A stretch of 64,000 bases of DNA from an uncultured Thalassolituus sp. Its GTDB lineage: Bacteria > Pseudomonadota > Gammaproteobacteria > Pseudomonadales > Oceanobacteraceae. The notes under the pieces are model-generated. The model worked only from the letters and a program-made list of their open reading frames with translations. It was not told where the DNA came from and searched no databases. The position numbers and the translations under genes are program-made. Each line of letters begins with the position of its first letter. Position 1 is the first letter of the stretch. Location: NCBI GenBank assembly GCA_913061435.1, contig CAJXUK010000010.1:20313-84312 (forward strand), in the 5' to 3' direction. This document shows, in pieces, positions 1 to 8,676 of this stretch.

Positions 1-173
1 GAGAAATACAAAACACTGCATTTTAACTAAAAACACAATAAATATTATTATTAGTTATTAAAAAATTTTTTTTAGCCAAAATAAGTTCTAAAAATACCCC
101 CCCAGTTAACAGGCAATAACCCCAACTCACTACCTATACTGAATATAGGTTGAATAAATACTGAGAGTGAGTA

Positions 174-725
174 GTGACAGATAAACAAGCGTTAACCACG
201 GGTGAAGCGGCAAAATATTGCGGTGTTAATTTTAGAACGGTTATCCGTTGGATTGAACGGGGCCATCTAGATGCTTATAAATTACCTGGCCGCGGCGATA
301 ATCGTATCCCTGTCGAAACCTTTGTCGATTTTTTGCGAAAAAATGATATGCCTGTTCCAGATGAGCTATTAGCCGATAATCGAAGATTGTTATTGTTTTC
401 TGCGCAAAATATGCAGACACGTGAACTTGCGGCGGATTTACGCAGAAATAACTGGGACGTTGTACTAGTAGTTGATCCGGTGCAATTGGGTTATTTGATG
501 GGTAAAGATAAATTATCTGCGCTAATTATGATGGATGAAGAATACCTTGATGTAGCAGGGCGAATTATGAGAGAGGTTATTAAAGATCGTAATATTTCTC
601 CTAAAATGGCTTTGTTACATGCCAATGCAGAACCTATGTGTGATGGTTGGGATACTTTTAAGTGGCCAGAGCAACGACATGCTTTGCTGGACTATTTGGC
701 TAAAGAGGGCACAGATAACCATTGA
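174..725 (+). CDS. Excisionase-type HTH protein with degenerate receiver domain
   Basis: Predicted DNA-binding protein of 183 residues. Residues 7-55 form a MerR/excisionase-like helix-turn-helix (TTGEAAKYCGVNFRTVIRW), a fold that usually reads a short operator. Residues 72-175 resemble a CheY-type receiver in size and strand pattern. D121 in LIMMDEEY sits where the phospho-acceptor would be, but the acidic pair at the end of the first strand is absent (LLLFSAQ), so it may not be phosphorylated. The start is GTG, preceded by a purine-rich GAGAGTGAG. A hairpin terminator follows the gene. It stands alone, so its targets are unknown. The HTH assignment is firm; the pseudo-receiver is inference from pattern. 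Confidence 0.75.
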   Translation: MTDKQALTTGEAAKYCGVNFRTVIRWIERGHLDAYKLPGRGDNRIPVETFVDFLRKNDMPVPDELLADNRRLLLFSAQNMQTRELAADLRRNNWDVVLVVDPVQLGYLMGKDKLSALIMMDEEYLDVAGRIMREVIKDRNISPKMALLHANAEPMCDGWDTFKWPEQRHALLDYLAKEGTDNH

Positions 726-764
726 GGTTTTAAAAATGCCATTTTGAAACAGTTTAATAATTAG

Positions 765-796
765 AAGCCGATGCCTTAATCATCGGCTTTTTTTTG
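765..796 (+). terminator. Rho-independent terminator
   Basis: A perfect 9-bp stem AAGCCGATG/CATCGGCTT with a 7-nt loop is followed by a run of T. It lies 40 bases after the HTH gene and ends just before the stop of the convergent hypothetical gene. Confidence 0.85.
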
Positions 797-812
797 TTTA
801 CCGTTCAGTGTT

Positions 813-1211
813 TTACAGCGCAGGTCCAAAAGGAATGTAGCGATTGTCGGTATTTTTTTTGAGCCAGCGGATAAAGTCTTTTTCAACAACAACTTTTTGC
901 GCTTTTAAATAACGTAAAAAATAAATAGTTGGATTTTTCCCTGCGAAGCTCCAATTAGAAAAAGCCATCTCGCCCAAGGTGAATACTCGACATAAATTTA
1001 AAATTTGATCATTCTTGAGCGGCTCTATTGCCTTTAACCATACGTCTTCTGGAGTATTGATAAGGTTGGCAATGAGTTGAATGTCGGATTCACTAATTGC
1101 ATTAATATCGTTTTTAGCACTGTCTTCGCTATGAATTATGTTGGCTAATGACATCAAAGTTTCTGTCGAAAGGGTGTCATTACCCGAGTTAGGTTGCCAA
1201 GTATCGACCAT
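813..1211 (-). CDS. Conserved hypothetical protein, 132 aa
   Basis: I do not recognise this family. The 132-residue product is soluble, with no signal peptide or membrane segment. It is mostly helical, with a Trp-rich central part (VWLKAIEPLKND, FSNWSFAGKNP) and a basic segment FIRWLKKNTDNRYIPFGPAL at the C-terminus. The sequence is not low complexity and codon use matches the neighbours, so a real gene is likely. It is convergent with the HTH gene and divergent from the acyltransferase, suggesting a single-gene transcript. No function is proposed. Confidence 0.65.
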   Translation of the reverse strand: MVDTWQPNSGNDTLSTETLMSLANIIHSEDSAKNDINAISESDIQLIANLINTPEDVWLKAIEPLKNDQILNLCRVFTLGEMAFSNWSFAGKNPTIYFLRYLKAQKVVVEKDFIRWLKKNTDNRYIPFGPAL

Positions 1212-1342
1212 GTTTAATCGCCTTTTAATATAGGGATAGTGAATTTGCTAGGATATACTAATGCCTTACAACTGATTAACAAGTTATCTTTGTTTTGTAT
1301 GTCTTATTAATGGTTACACAAGCAAATAACTAAGGGTGTGGG

Positions 1343-2476
1343 ATGGATGAGTTTGCCGAGATAAGGCCTTATAACGACAGTGAGTTTCCCGTAATTATAG
1401 AAAGATTATTGGCAGAACCTGATTTAGTGAAAGGGTTAACTTATTTCATGCGTCCGCGCTGGAAAGGGCCTTTGCATTTATTGGCCCGCTCTTTGGTGCG
1501 ATGGCGTTTGCAGCATGACATTTCAAAATTGCAGTCTATTGCTGACTTTCAATTGTGGTTAGCGTCTTATGTGGAAAAAATCATCCGCAAAACCACCACG
1601 GATTTTACCGTTGTGGGGATCGAGAAGTTTGATAAAAGCAAAAGTTATACCTGGATCTCTAATCACCGAGACATTGCTTTAGACCCAACCTTGGTTAATT
1701 ATGCTTTGCATAGCAAAGAGCACCCAACCGGTCGCATAGCCATTGGTGATAACCTATTAAACAACCCCATGGTGGGGGATTTAATGCGTTTAAACAAAAG
1801 TTTTATTGTTAAACGTTCTATTGTGGCTAAGCGAGACAAATACACTGCTTTGCAGTTGTTATCTAAGTATATTCGTTATTCTATCGAAGAAGGCCAGTCA
1901 ATCTGGATTGCTCAGCGTGAAGGCAGAGCGAAAGACGGTATCGATCATACCGATACTGCTGTTTTAAAAATGCTAAGTTTAGCTGGCAGAACTCAAAAAA
2001 TGTCTTTTTCTGAGAGTTTGCGTTCTCTCAGTCCTGTACCTGTTTCTATTAGTTATGAATTTGATCCTTGTGATGTTTTAAAAGCAAGAGAACTATCAGC
2101 GTTAAAACAGGGCGAGCAATATCATAAATCTGACAACGAAGATGTAGAAAGTATTATAACTGGCTTAATGGGCAATAAAGGTCGTATTCAAGTCAGTTTT
2201 GGTACAGAAATAGACGAATCGCTATTTGTTGATGCCGAAACTTTGGCGACAGAAATAGATCGCCAAATTGTTCAGGGATATGCGTGTTATCCGATTAACT
2301 ATGCAGCACATAAACTGTTGGCCGATCAGGGTGTTATTGAACCATTATCTGAGTATCATCAGTTAACAGCCGGGCTAAGTGCGTTGACTGGACGTTGTGG
2401 TGAAGAAACTGCAGCAGTAAAACAGCAAATATACTCTATGTACGCCCAACCATTGATCCGCAAACAAGGTCTTTAA
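1343..2476 (+). CDS. PlsC-like glycerophospholipid acyltransferase
   Basis: Predicted 1-acyl-glycerol-3-phosphate acyltransferase-family enzyme, 377 residues, transferring acyl chains to a lysophospholipid or related acceptor at the inner membrane. The PlsC domain spans about residues 85-300. The catalytic block reads SNHRDIALDP (H108, D114), and QREGRAKDG near residue 191 matches the substrate-binding block. His and the likely Asp are five residues apart rather than the usual four (D110 is another candidate). It is longer than PlsC itself (about 245 aa), with extra N- and C-terminal regions. TAAGGG precedes the ATG at ribosome-binding distance. A lipoprotein gene starts one base after its stop, so the two form an operon. 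Confidence 0.8.
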   Translation: MDEFAEIRPYNDSEFPVIIERLLAEPDLVKGLTYFMRPRWKGPLHLLARSLVRWRLQHDISKLQSIADFQLWLASYVEKIIRKTTTDFTVVGIEKFDKSKSYTWISNHRDIALDPTLVNYALHSKEHPTGRIAIGDNLLNNPMVGDLMRLNKSFIVKRSIVAKRDKYTALQLLSKYIRYSIEEGQSIWIAQREGRAKDGIDHTDTAVLKMLSLAGRTQKMSFSESLRSLSPVPVSISYEFDPCDVLKARELSALKQGEQYHKSDNEDVESIITGLMGNKGRIQVSFGTEIDESLFVDAETLATEIDRQIVQGYACYPINYAAHKLLADQGVIEPLSEYHQLTAGLSALTGRCGEETAAVKQQIYSMYAQPLIRKQGL

Positions 2477-2477
2477 T

Positions 2478-3656
2478 ATGAAAAATCTTTTGTTGCTGTG
2501 TTATTTGGCAGTAACTTTACCGATATTGTCAGGGTGTGATTTAGATTTAGGCAGCAGTTTTGATCCGATTGAAAAAACACTTTACATTGATTATTACCGC
2601 GAGCCTTGCAGCGAGAGCTCTACTGATTTGTGCTTTCGCACACGCTTTAAAGACGAACAGTCTTTTACCTTGATGAGCAAGCCGCTAAAAGGGTTTGATG
2701 CTCTGTTATGGGGGAAACGCTATCAAGTCAGCGTTGAAGTTGAGCGTACGAGTTCGGGTAAAGACGCCTCTTATACTCTGTTAGCCATTGATGCAGTTGA
2801 AGATATGGACCCGACGATTAACGACTTTGTATTATCACTGGATATGTCCAGTGGCATTTTAGCAAATAACGCTACCGATGGTTCTGCTTCTAGCTGGTTA
2901 CTGGCAAGGCAAAAGGCTTTTAGTTGTTTAGCTGACGATTGTGCGGCAATTAATAATGCATTGGCGACTAATAAAACCATTCAGTTAAATTTTCGCGTCG
3001 ATAACAACGAGTTGATTTTACAAGAAGTTAAATGTTCTGCGACTGCTGAGGTTTTTGCTGCAGAGTGTGAAGGCGTTCAGGAGCGTGCTTGGGATATTGC
3101 TCATTTTAAAAGTGATTGCGGTTCTTATTTCCCTGCTTGGTGTCATATTTATAAAGACACTGCGGAATCAAGTTCTAATTATAAATTATTACCGATTGAT
3201 ATTGATGACTTTAGTGAGCCAACCTATCAGTGGGGCAAGCAATATGAGTTACGGGTCAGTTCAATCATTGAGGCCGATAGTTTAACAAATGCTGCGTTTG
3301 TTGAGCAAAAAGACGTGGCAGATATCGATGAAGTGTTTCGCACGGTTATGCGTTTTCAACCAAATAATGTTGCTAAGTCTAGCCAAGGTGAATTGAGTTA
3401 TTTAGGCGAGATTTTTGACTGTGAAGTGAATCGCACTTGCACTGACCTTGATCGTATTATTGATGACGTTAATGGCAGTGATGGTAAAGAACGCATTGTT
3501 ATTATAGAGGCCAGCGCGACGACCAATGACGATGGGTCTGATGATACCGGTAGTGTTAAATTAAGCGTCGAGCGTATTCTCTGTGATGCTTTGGTGGCAG
3601 ACTTTAAGGTCGATTGTATCGACCAATACGATGACGTTTATTGGCCGGTTCGTTAG
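2478..3656 (+). CDS. Lipoprotein with tandem DUF4377-like repeats
   Basis: Exported lipoprotein of 392 residues. The signal peptide ends in a lipobox LSGC (Cys 20). Asp at +2 is, by the E. coli Lol rule, an inner-membrane retention signal. The mature part carries repeated units of the form 'YxxPCS...LCFRTRF...F..L....GFDALLWGKRYQVSVEVE'. The second copy starts near HFKSDCGSYFPAWCHIY and ends WGKQYELRV, and a third cysteine-containing unit lies near FDCEVNRTCTDLD. This resembles DUF4377, a domain of unknown function in small lipoproteins. The gene is coupled to the upstream acyltransferase and convergent with tetR. Function is unknown; the lipoprotein call is secure. Confidence 0.7.
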   Translation: MKNLLLLCYLAVTLPILSGCDLDLGSSFDPIEKTLYIDYYREPCSESSTDLCFRTRFKDEQSFTLMSKPLKGFDALLWGKRYQVSVEVERTSSGKDASYTLLAIDAVEDMDPTINDFVLSLDMSSGILANNATDGSASSWLLARQKAFSCLADDCAAINNALATNKTIQLNFRVDNNELILQEVKCSATAEVFAAECEGVQERAWDIAHFKSDCGSYFPAWCHIYKDTAESSSNYKLLPIDIDDFSEPTYQWGKQYELRVSSIIEADSLTNAAFVEQKDVADIDEVFRTVMRFQPNNVAKSSQGELSYLGEIFDCEVNRTCTDLDRIIDDVNGSDGKERIVIIEASATTNDDGSDDTGSVKLSVERILCDALVADFKVDCIDQYDDVYWPVR

Positions 3657-3665
3657 CAACCTTGG

Positions 3666-4241
3666 TTAATCTTTACGGCAAGCAATTTTATAGATGCGAA
3701 TCACTTCGTGGCTTGCTTGCTCAAGATTGTCTTTTTCTAGGTGGCCACGTAAGCCATCTAAGCTGGCTAATAAGAGTTTAGCCAGCTTGCGTGGTGACAA
3801 TTCGATTTGAGTTAAAGATAGCTTATCTTGTTGCTCAGCCTTATATAACAATTCATACAGCATATCTTCTATGCCTTGTCTGGCTTGTTGAAACTGCTCG
3901 GCTGCCACTTGTTGTACATGAAATTTCAAATCATTTAGCACAAATTGATCGCTCACTTCATCAAACGTGGGCTTTAACCAAGCTTGCATTATCAGGCTGA
4001 TACTGGCCCAGCATTCTAGGTTTTGCTGCATAATAGGCTGGCAAACATCGTTCGCCTGTTGTTGAAATTGCTGCAGAACTTGTCTAAATGCATCATCTTT
4101 ATTTTTAAAATACTTATGGATAGTCGCGCGAGAATAACCCGCGTACTCACTGATCAAGGTCATGTTGGTGGCTTTGTAGCCATGCCTAAAAAAACATTGT
4201 CTAGCGCCAAAAAGAATTTTTTGTTCAGTGTCTACGTTCAA
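3666..4241 (-). CDS. TetR-family regulator of the adjacent RND efflux genes
   Basis: TetR/AcrR-type repressor of 191 residues. The N-terminal HTH is clear: KILFGARQCFFRHGYKATN then YAGYSRATIHKYFKNKDDAF. The rest is a helical ligand-binding and dimerisation domain rich in Gln. It is divergent from the RND adaptor and pump genes, the usual arrangement for a local repressor of efflux. The 219-bp intergenic region holds an 8-bp inverted repeat (4316-4350) that is a reasonable operator. The inducer cannot be guessed. The family is certain; the target is inferred from position. Confidence 0.88.
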   Translation of the reverse strand: MNVDTEQKILFGARQCFFRHGYKATNMTLISEYAGYSRATIHKYFKNKDDAFRQVLQQFQQQANDVCQPIMQQNLECWASISLIMQAWLKPTFDEVSDQFVLNDLKFHVQQVAAEQFQQARQGIEDMLYELLYKAEQQDKLSLTQIELSPRKLAKLLLASLDGLRGHLEKDNLEQASHEVIRIYKIACRKD

Positions 4242-4315
4242 AATGACTACTCTTTAAGTGTGTGCAAGGTAAATAATTCGGTACATCTGTATTAATTATG
4301 TAAAACATTCCTCTA

Positions 4316-4350
4316 ATTGACAGATTAACACTATGTGTAAACCTGTCAAT
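4316..4350. promoter_or_regulatory. Inverted repeat with opposed -35 hexamers, candidate operator
   Basis: ATTGACAG and CTGTCAAT form perfect 8-bp arms separated by 19 bases between tetR and the efflux genes. Each arm contains TTGACA, the sigma70 -35 consensus, one per strand. This could be two facing promoters, a TetR operator, or both. Matching -10 elements are weak on both strands. Confidence 0.45.
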
Positions 4351-4460
4351 GTGCTACAACTACTACACTAAAAATAACTAGCTTGTTAATAGCAGTGATT
4401 TAACAACAAGTATTTGATAATAAGTTTAGATAAAACGGATTAGATTCTGGAGAAAAATAC

Positions 4461-5522
4461 ATGAGACATAAAGGTTCTTTGCTAACTTTATTGTCCATAA
4501 CTGCTTTGTTAGTCGGTTGTGGTAATCCTGAAGAAGTCACGCAAGTGCAAGAAAAAGCCGTTGTTGTGCAGTTAAGTGATGTAAGAACAGCGACAACAGA
4601 GCAAGAGTTTACCTTTCCTGCCAAAATTATGGCAAAAACAACGGTAGATTTAGCCTTTCGAGTAAGTGGTTTATTACGTTCAGTCAATTTGCCAGAAGGA
4701 AAGATCGTCAAAAAAGGCGAAGTGGTTGCGCGTTTAGACCCAGAACCATTTGAACGTGCAGTGCGCATGGCTGATGTGAAATTGAAGCAAGCTCAGTTAG
4801 AACTCAAGCGTCAAAAAGCCATTGCCAAGCGGGGTATTGGTACTGAGCAAGCAGTCGATAATGCCTTGGTCGATTTTGAATTGGCACAAATTTCACTAGA
4901 AAATGCGAAAGCGAATTTAGAATACAGTGTATTAAAAGCGCCATTTGATGCGTTAGTGGCTAAGCGTTTAATTGAAAATACCGGCTTTATTAGCCCGGGT
5001 GTGCCCATCGCTCGTTTACAAGATTTGTCGCGCATACACTTTAAATTTGATGTGCCAGAGCGCTTAGTCAGCCAATATAGCCGCTCACAAGTTTCTACTG
5101 CTTCTGCTTATATTGACGGAGCGATTAATAAAGATTTTTTGATTGAATATGTTGAATACTCCACTGAACCCGATCCGGTAAGCCAAACCTATGAAGTTGT
5201 GTATGCCATGGATGCTTTACAGGGAGTTAATATAACTCCTGGAGTGCGGGCAACGGTTACTCTTAAAAGCAGTGATGGTTTAGTTGCTAAGGTGTTAGGT
5301 GTTCCTGTTGGTGCTTTAGTTACCGATGCTGATAATGATATGTCGGTTTGGATCTTCAACCCAGAAACCTCAAGAATTAGTAAGCAACGAGTGACTGTGG
5401 GGCCATTAGTTGATGGCTGGGTTGCGGTTTTAACAGGGTTAGAAAAAGGCCAACAAGTTGTCTCTGCTGGCGTGACAAAAATGCAAGAAGGGCTTTTGGT
5501 TCGCCCTTTTACCATGCAATAG
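4461..5522 (+). CDS. RND efflux periplasmic adaptor (membrane fusion) lipoprotein
   Basis: HlyD/AcrA-type adaptor of 353 residues, bridging an inner-membrane RND pump to an outer-membrane channel. A lipobox LVGC at Cys 20 anchors it by lipid. After the signal come the first half of the lipoyl domain (VSGLLRSVNLPEGKIVKKGE), a coiled-coil hairpin about residues 95-160 and the returning half-motif. Beta-barrel and membrane-proximal domains follow, ending MQEGLLVRPF. GGAG lies nine bases before the ATG. The pump gene begins 13 bases after its stop. No outer-membrane channel gene lies nearby, so a TolC-like protein encoded elsewhere is probably used. Confidence 0.92.
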   Translation: MRHKGSLLTLLSITALLVGCGNPEEVTQVQEKAVVVQLSDVRTATTEQEFTFPAKIMAKTTVDLAFRVSGLLRSVNLPEGKIVKKGEVVARLDPEPFERAVRMADVKLKQAQLELKRQKAIAKRGIGTEQAVDNALVDFELAQISLENAKANLEYSVLKAPFDALVAKRLIENTGFISPGVPIARLQDLSRIHFKFDVPERLVSQYSRSQVSTASAYIDGAINKDFLIEYVEYSTEPDPVSQTYEVVYAMDALQGVNITPGVRATVTLKSSDGLVAKVLGVPVGALVTDADNDMSVWIFNPETSRISKQRVTVGPLVDGWVAVLTGLEKGQQVVSAGVTKMQEGLLVRPFTMQ

Positions 5523-5535
5523 GAGACAGTAAGTT

Positions 5536-8500
5536 ATGGATATTGCAGGCGCGTCTATTCGCACACCGGTTAATACTTGGCTATTGGTGATTATTTGTTT
5601 GATTGGTGGTTTGTTAGGGCTTAGTGACATTGGTCGCTTAGAAGATCCTTCGTTTACGATTAAACAGGCTATGGTTGTCACCGCTTATCCTGGTGCCAGT
5701 GCTGAGCAGGTTGAAAAAGAAGTGACTGAGCCACTAGAAACGGCCATTCAGCAAATGTCACAAATTGATAAAGTCCGTTCGGTATCAAAACCGGGTTTGT
5801 CTGAAATTACCGTTGAGATGAAACCCACATTTGATGGTAATGAGTTGCCACAAATTTGGGATGAGTTGCGTAAGCGCATGGTTGATGCACAAAACTCATT
5901 GCCTACCGGTGTTCGTCCAATACGCGTGATTGATGATTTTGGTGATGTATATGGTTTGTATTACGCGTTAACAGCACCCGATTTTAATCCTTATCAATTA
6001 CGGGAATTTTCTCGCATTATTCGCCGCGATTTATTAACGGTTCCTAATGTGACCAAGGTATCGGTCGAAGGGGTGTTGAAGCAACAAATTACGGTGCACA
6101 TTGATACCTCTCAGCTCGCTAATTTAGGTATTTCTCTGCCTGATGTTAAAAACGCATTGGCGTTTAGCCTTCGCCCATACGGCAGTGGTCGTTTACATAT
6201 TGATGGTCAGCGTATTCGTATTCCGGTCGGTGGGGTTGAATCTCATGCGGAAGCGATTGAAAACATTACGATTGGTTTGCCAGGGTCTACCAGCCAAATT
6301 CGAATTAAAGATATCGCGACTATTAGTTTGGATGTGGTTGATATTCCAGACGTGTTAATTCGTCATAATGGTCAGCCTGCTATTACCCTAGCGGTGGCTG
6401 CTAATTTGGATGCCAACGTGGTTGAGGTCGGTGTTGCGGTTCGTCAGCGAATTGATCAGATTTTAGCCGAACTTCCTGCAGGCATAATTTTGCAGCCTAT
6501 TTATGATCAAGCTCAAGTAGTAGATGAAGCTGTGGGTGGCTTTATTATGAACTTGATTTTGTCGGTGGCTGTGGTGATTGGCACCTTATGTTTGTTTATG
6601 GGGTGGCGTGCCGGTGTGGTGGTTGGTGCCGTGTTGTTGCTCACGGTGCTGGGTACTATTTTGGTGATGTGGTTGTTTGGCCTCAACTTACAGCGCATCT
6701 CGTTAGGTGCTTTGGTTATTGCCATGGGGATGTTGGTTGATAATGCGATTGTGGTTGCAGAGGGCATGATGTTACGTATGCAGCGAGGCTACAGTGCAAT
6801 TGATGCGTCTAGACGTGTAGTGCAACAAACTCAGTGGCCATTACTTGGTGCTACTGCGATTGGTATTGCGGCTTTTTCGGGCATTGGCCTATCCAATGAT
6901 GCCACCGGTGAGTTTTTATTCTCGTTATTCGCGGTTATCTTAATTTCTTTACTGTTGTCTTGGTTATTGGCCATTACTGTTGCACCGTTATTTGGTTCAT
7001 ACTTTTTTAAAGTGGGTGAGTGCAGTGATGATTTTGAATCCTTCAACAGTTCTTTACATGGCTTATATAAGCGCGTGTTATTAAAATCTTTGCAACATCG
7101 CGGTAAAACTGTGGTGCTGTTGCTGGTGGTGACTGTTGTAAGCTACATGAGTTTTGGCTTGGTTAAGCAGGGGTTTTTCCCCGCGTCGAATACCCCGATT
7201 TATTATGTTAACTATTGGGGTCCTCAGTCTCGTGACATTCGTGAAACTACTGAGTTTATGAAGCAAGCCGAGGTATTGGCTCAGTCATACGAAGAAATAG
7301 AAACGGTGACGACTTTTATTGGCCAAGGGGCAACGCGTTATACCTTAACTTATGCTCCGGAGCAGGCCAACGAGAGTTATGGGGTGATGATTATTCGTAC
7401 CCAAGCGCGTGATCAAATTCCTCAATTAATCGATAAGCTAACTCGTCAGTTAGAAGAAAATGATCCGGATGCACGTATTTATAATACCCGCATAATTTTT
7501 GGCCCCGGTACTGGTGCTAAGTTAGAAGCTCGGTTTATGGGCCCAGATCAAACTGTTTTACGTGGGCTTGCAGAAAAAGCAGAGGAAATATTTAAACAAG
7601 ATGGGCAGTTAAGAGATATTCGTCATAACTGGCGTCAGAAAGAGTTAATTTTGGTGCCTCAGTACGACGAGTACGCCGCTGGTGTAGCAGGGGTTACCCG
7701 TGCTGATTTTTCTGATGCAGTACAGTTTTCTAGTAATGGTTTAAAGCTGGGAACATTAAGAGAAGGAGATTACAGCTACGACATCATTGCCAAGGCGAAA
7801 ACTCCTCATGTCGATATTGCAGATACCGATGAATTGCAGCAATTACAAAATGCGTTGGTATGGAGCCAGTATCAGAGAAGTTATGTGCCGCTTCGCCAGA
7901 TAAGTCCAAAAATGCAGGTGGAGTCTGAGGGTGTATTGATCCACAGGCGTGACCGTATTCGTTCGATCAGCGTGTATGCAGAACCAGGGCCAAATGATAC
8001 TGCTGGTGCAGCACTGGCTCGAGTTAAAGACCAAATAGAGGCGATTGATCTGCCTGATGGTTATCGCATTGAGTGGGGCGGAGAATATGAAAGCTCCGCA
8101 AAAGCTCAAAAAGCTTTGGGGGGAGGATTACCGCTGGGGTTTTTAGTGATGATTTTAATCACGGTCTTCTTGTTTGGAACGGTGCGCGAGCCTTTAATTA
8201 TTTGGCTAATCGTCCCTATGGCGGTGTGTGGTGTTGTCGCAGGGCTGTTGATTGCTGATCTACCCTTTGGTTTTATGTCTTTGCTAGGATTTTTGAGCTT
8301 GTTTGGTATGTTGATCAAAAATGCCATTGTTTTACTTGAAGAAATTGATCTGCAAATTGAAACCGGTATGGATAAATTTGAAGCGATCGTTGAAGCGAGC
8401 TTGAGTCGTTTGCGTCCCGTATCTTTGGCGGCAATTACTACTATTTTGGGAATGGCGCCGCTGTTAACAGATGCTTTTTTTGCCGATATGGCGGTCACTA

Positions 8501-8592
8501 TTATGGGAGGGTTAGCCTTTTCGACCATTTTGACCATGATTGCTGTGCCAGTTTTGTACAGTGTGTTTTATAAAATAAAGCAACGAGCATAA
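5536..8592 (+). CDS. RND multidrug efflux pump, inner-membrane permease
   Basis: AcrB/HAE1-type resistance-nodulation-division transporter of 1018 residues, a proton-driven trimeric exporter of drugs or other amphiphiles. The layout is TM1, a periplasmic porter loop (about 35-330), TM2-6, an amphipathic helix, TM7, a second periplasmic loop (about 560-850) and TM8-12. TM4 reads LVIAMGMLVDNAIVVAEGMM. The first aspartate of the AcrB proton-relay pair (D407) is present, but the second (D408) is Asn here. AGGAGA precedes the start. It follows its adaptor directly and a strong terminator ends the unit. Substrate is unknown. The family is certain. Confidence 0.93.
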   Translation: MDIAGASIRTPVNTWLLVIICLIGGLLGLSDIGRLEDPSFTIKQAMVVTAYPGASAEQVEKEVTEPLETAIQQMSQIDKVRSVSKPGLSEITVEMKPTFDGNELPQIWDELRKRMVDAQNSLPTGVRPIRVIDDFGDVYGLYYALTAPDFNPYQLREFSRIIRRDLLTVPNVTKVSVEGVLKQQITVHIDTSQLANLGISLPDVKNALAFSLRPYGSGRLHIDGQRIRIPVGGVESHAEAIENITIGLPGSTSQIRIKDIATISLDVVDIPDVLIRHNGQPAITLAVAANLDANVVEVGVAVRQRIDQILAELPAGIILQPIYDQAQVVDEAVGGFIMNLILSVAVVIGTLCLFMGWRAGVVVGAVLLLTVLGTILVMWLFGLNLQRISLGALVIAMGMLVDNAIVVAEGMMLRMQRGYSAIDASRRVVQQTQWPLLGATAIGIAAFSGIGLSNDATGEFLFSLFAVILISLLLSWLLAITVAPLFGSYFFKVGECSDDFESFNSSLHGLYKRVLLKSLQHRGKTVVLLLVVTVVSYMSFGLVKQGFFPASNTPIYYVNYWGPQSRDIRETTEFMKQAEVLAQSYEEIETVTTFIGQGATRYTLTYAPEQANESYGVMIIRTQARDQIPQLIDKLTRQLEENDPDARIYNTRIIFGPGTGAKLEARFMGPDQTVLRGLAEKAEEIFKQDGQLRDIRHNWRQKELILVPQYDEYAAGVAGVTRADFSDAVQFSSNGLKLGTLREGDYSYDIIAKAKTPHVDIADTDELQQLQNALVWSQYQRSYVPLRQISPKMQVESEGVLIHRRDRIRSISVYAEPGPNDTAGAALARVKDQIEAIDLPDGYRIEWGGEYESSAKAQKALGGGLPLGFLVMILITVFLFGTVREPLIIWLIVPMAVCGVVAGLLIADLPFGFMSLLGFLSLFGMLIKNAIVLLEEIDLQIETGMDKFEAIVEASLSRLRPVSLAAITTILGMAPLLTDAFFADMAVTIMGGLAFSTILTMIAVPVLYSVFYKIKQRA

Positions 8593-8620
8593 GTTAGAAT
8601 AATATTGCTATTTAATAAGT

Positions 8621-8658
8621 AAAAAAAAACCGAGATTCAATTTAGAATCTCGGTTTTT
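8621..8658. terminator. Bidirectional Rho-independent terminator
   Basis: An A-run, a perfect 10-bp stem ACCGAGATTC/GAATCTCGGT with a 6-nt loop, then a T-run. It sits between the convergent RND pump and repeat-lipoprotein genes and can stop transcription from either side. Confidence 0.92.
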
Positions 8659-8676
8659 TGCGGCCAATTAACGGTG

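Noticed and set aside
1..173. Mobile element border or origin at the AT-rich left edge
   Set aside because: Only A/T tracts and no repeat, attachment site or transposase; it looks like an ordinary promoter region for the HTH gene.
174..725. Excisionase of an integrated phage or element
   Set aside because: The HTH is excisionase-like, but the protein is longer, has a second domain, and no integrase or att repeat lies near.
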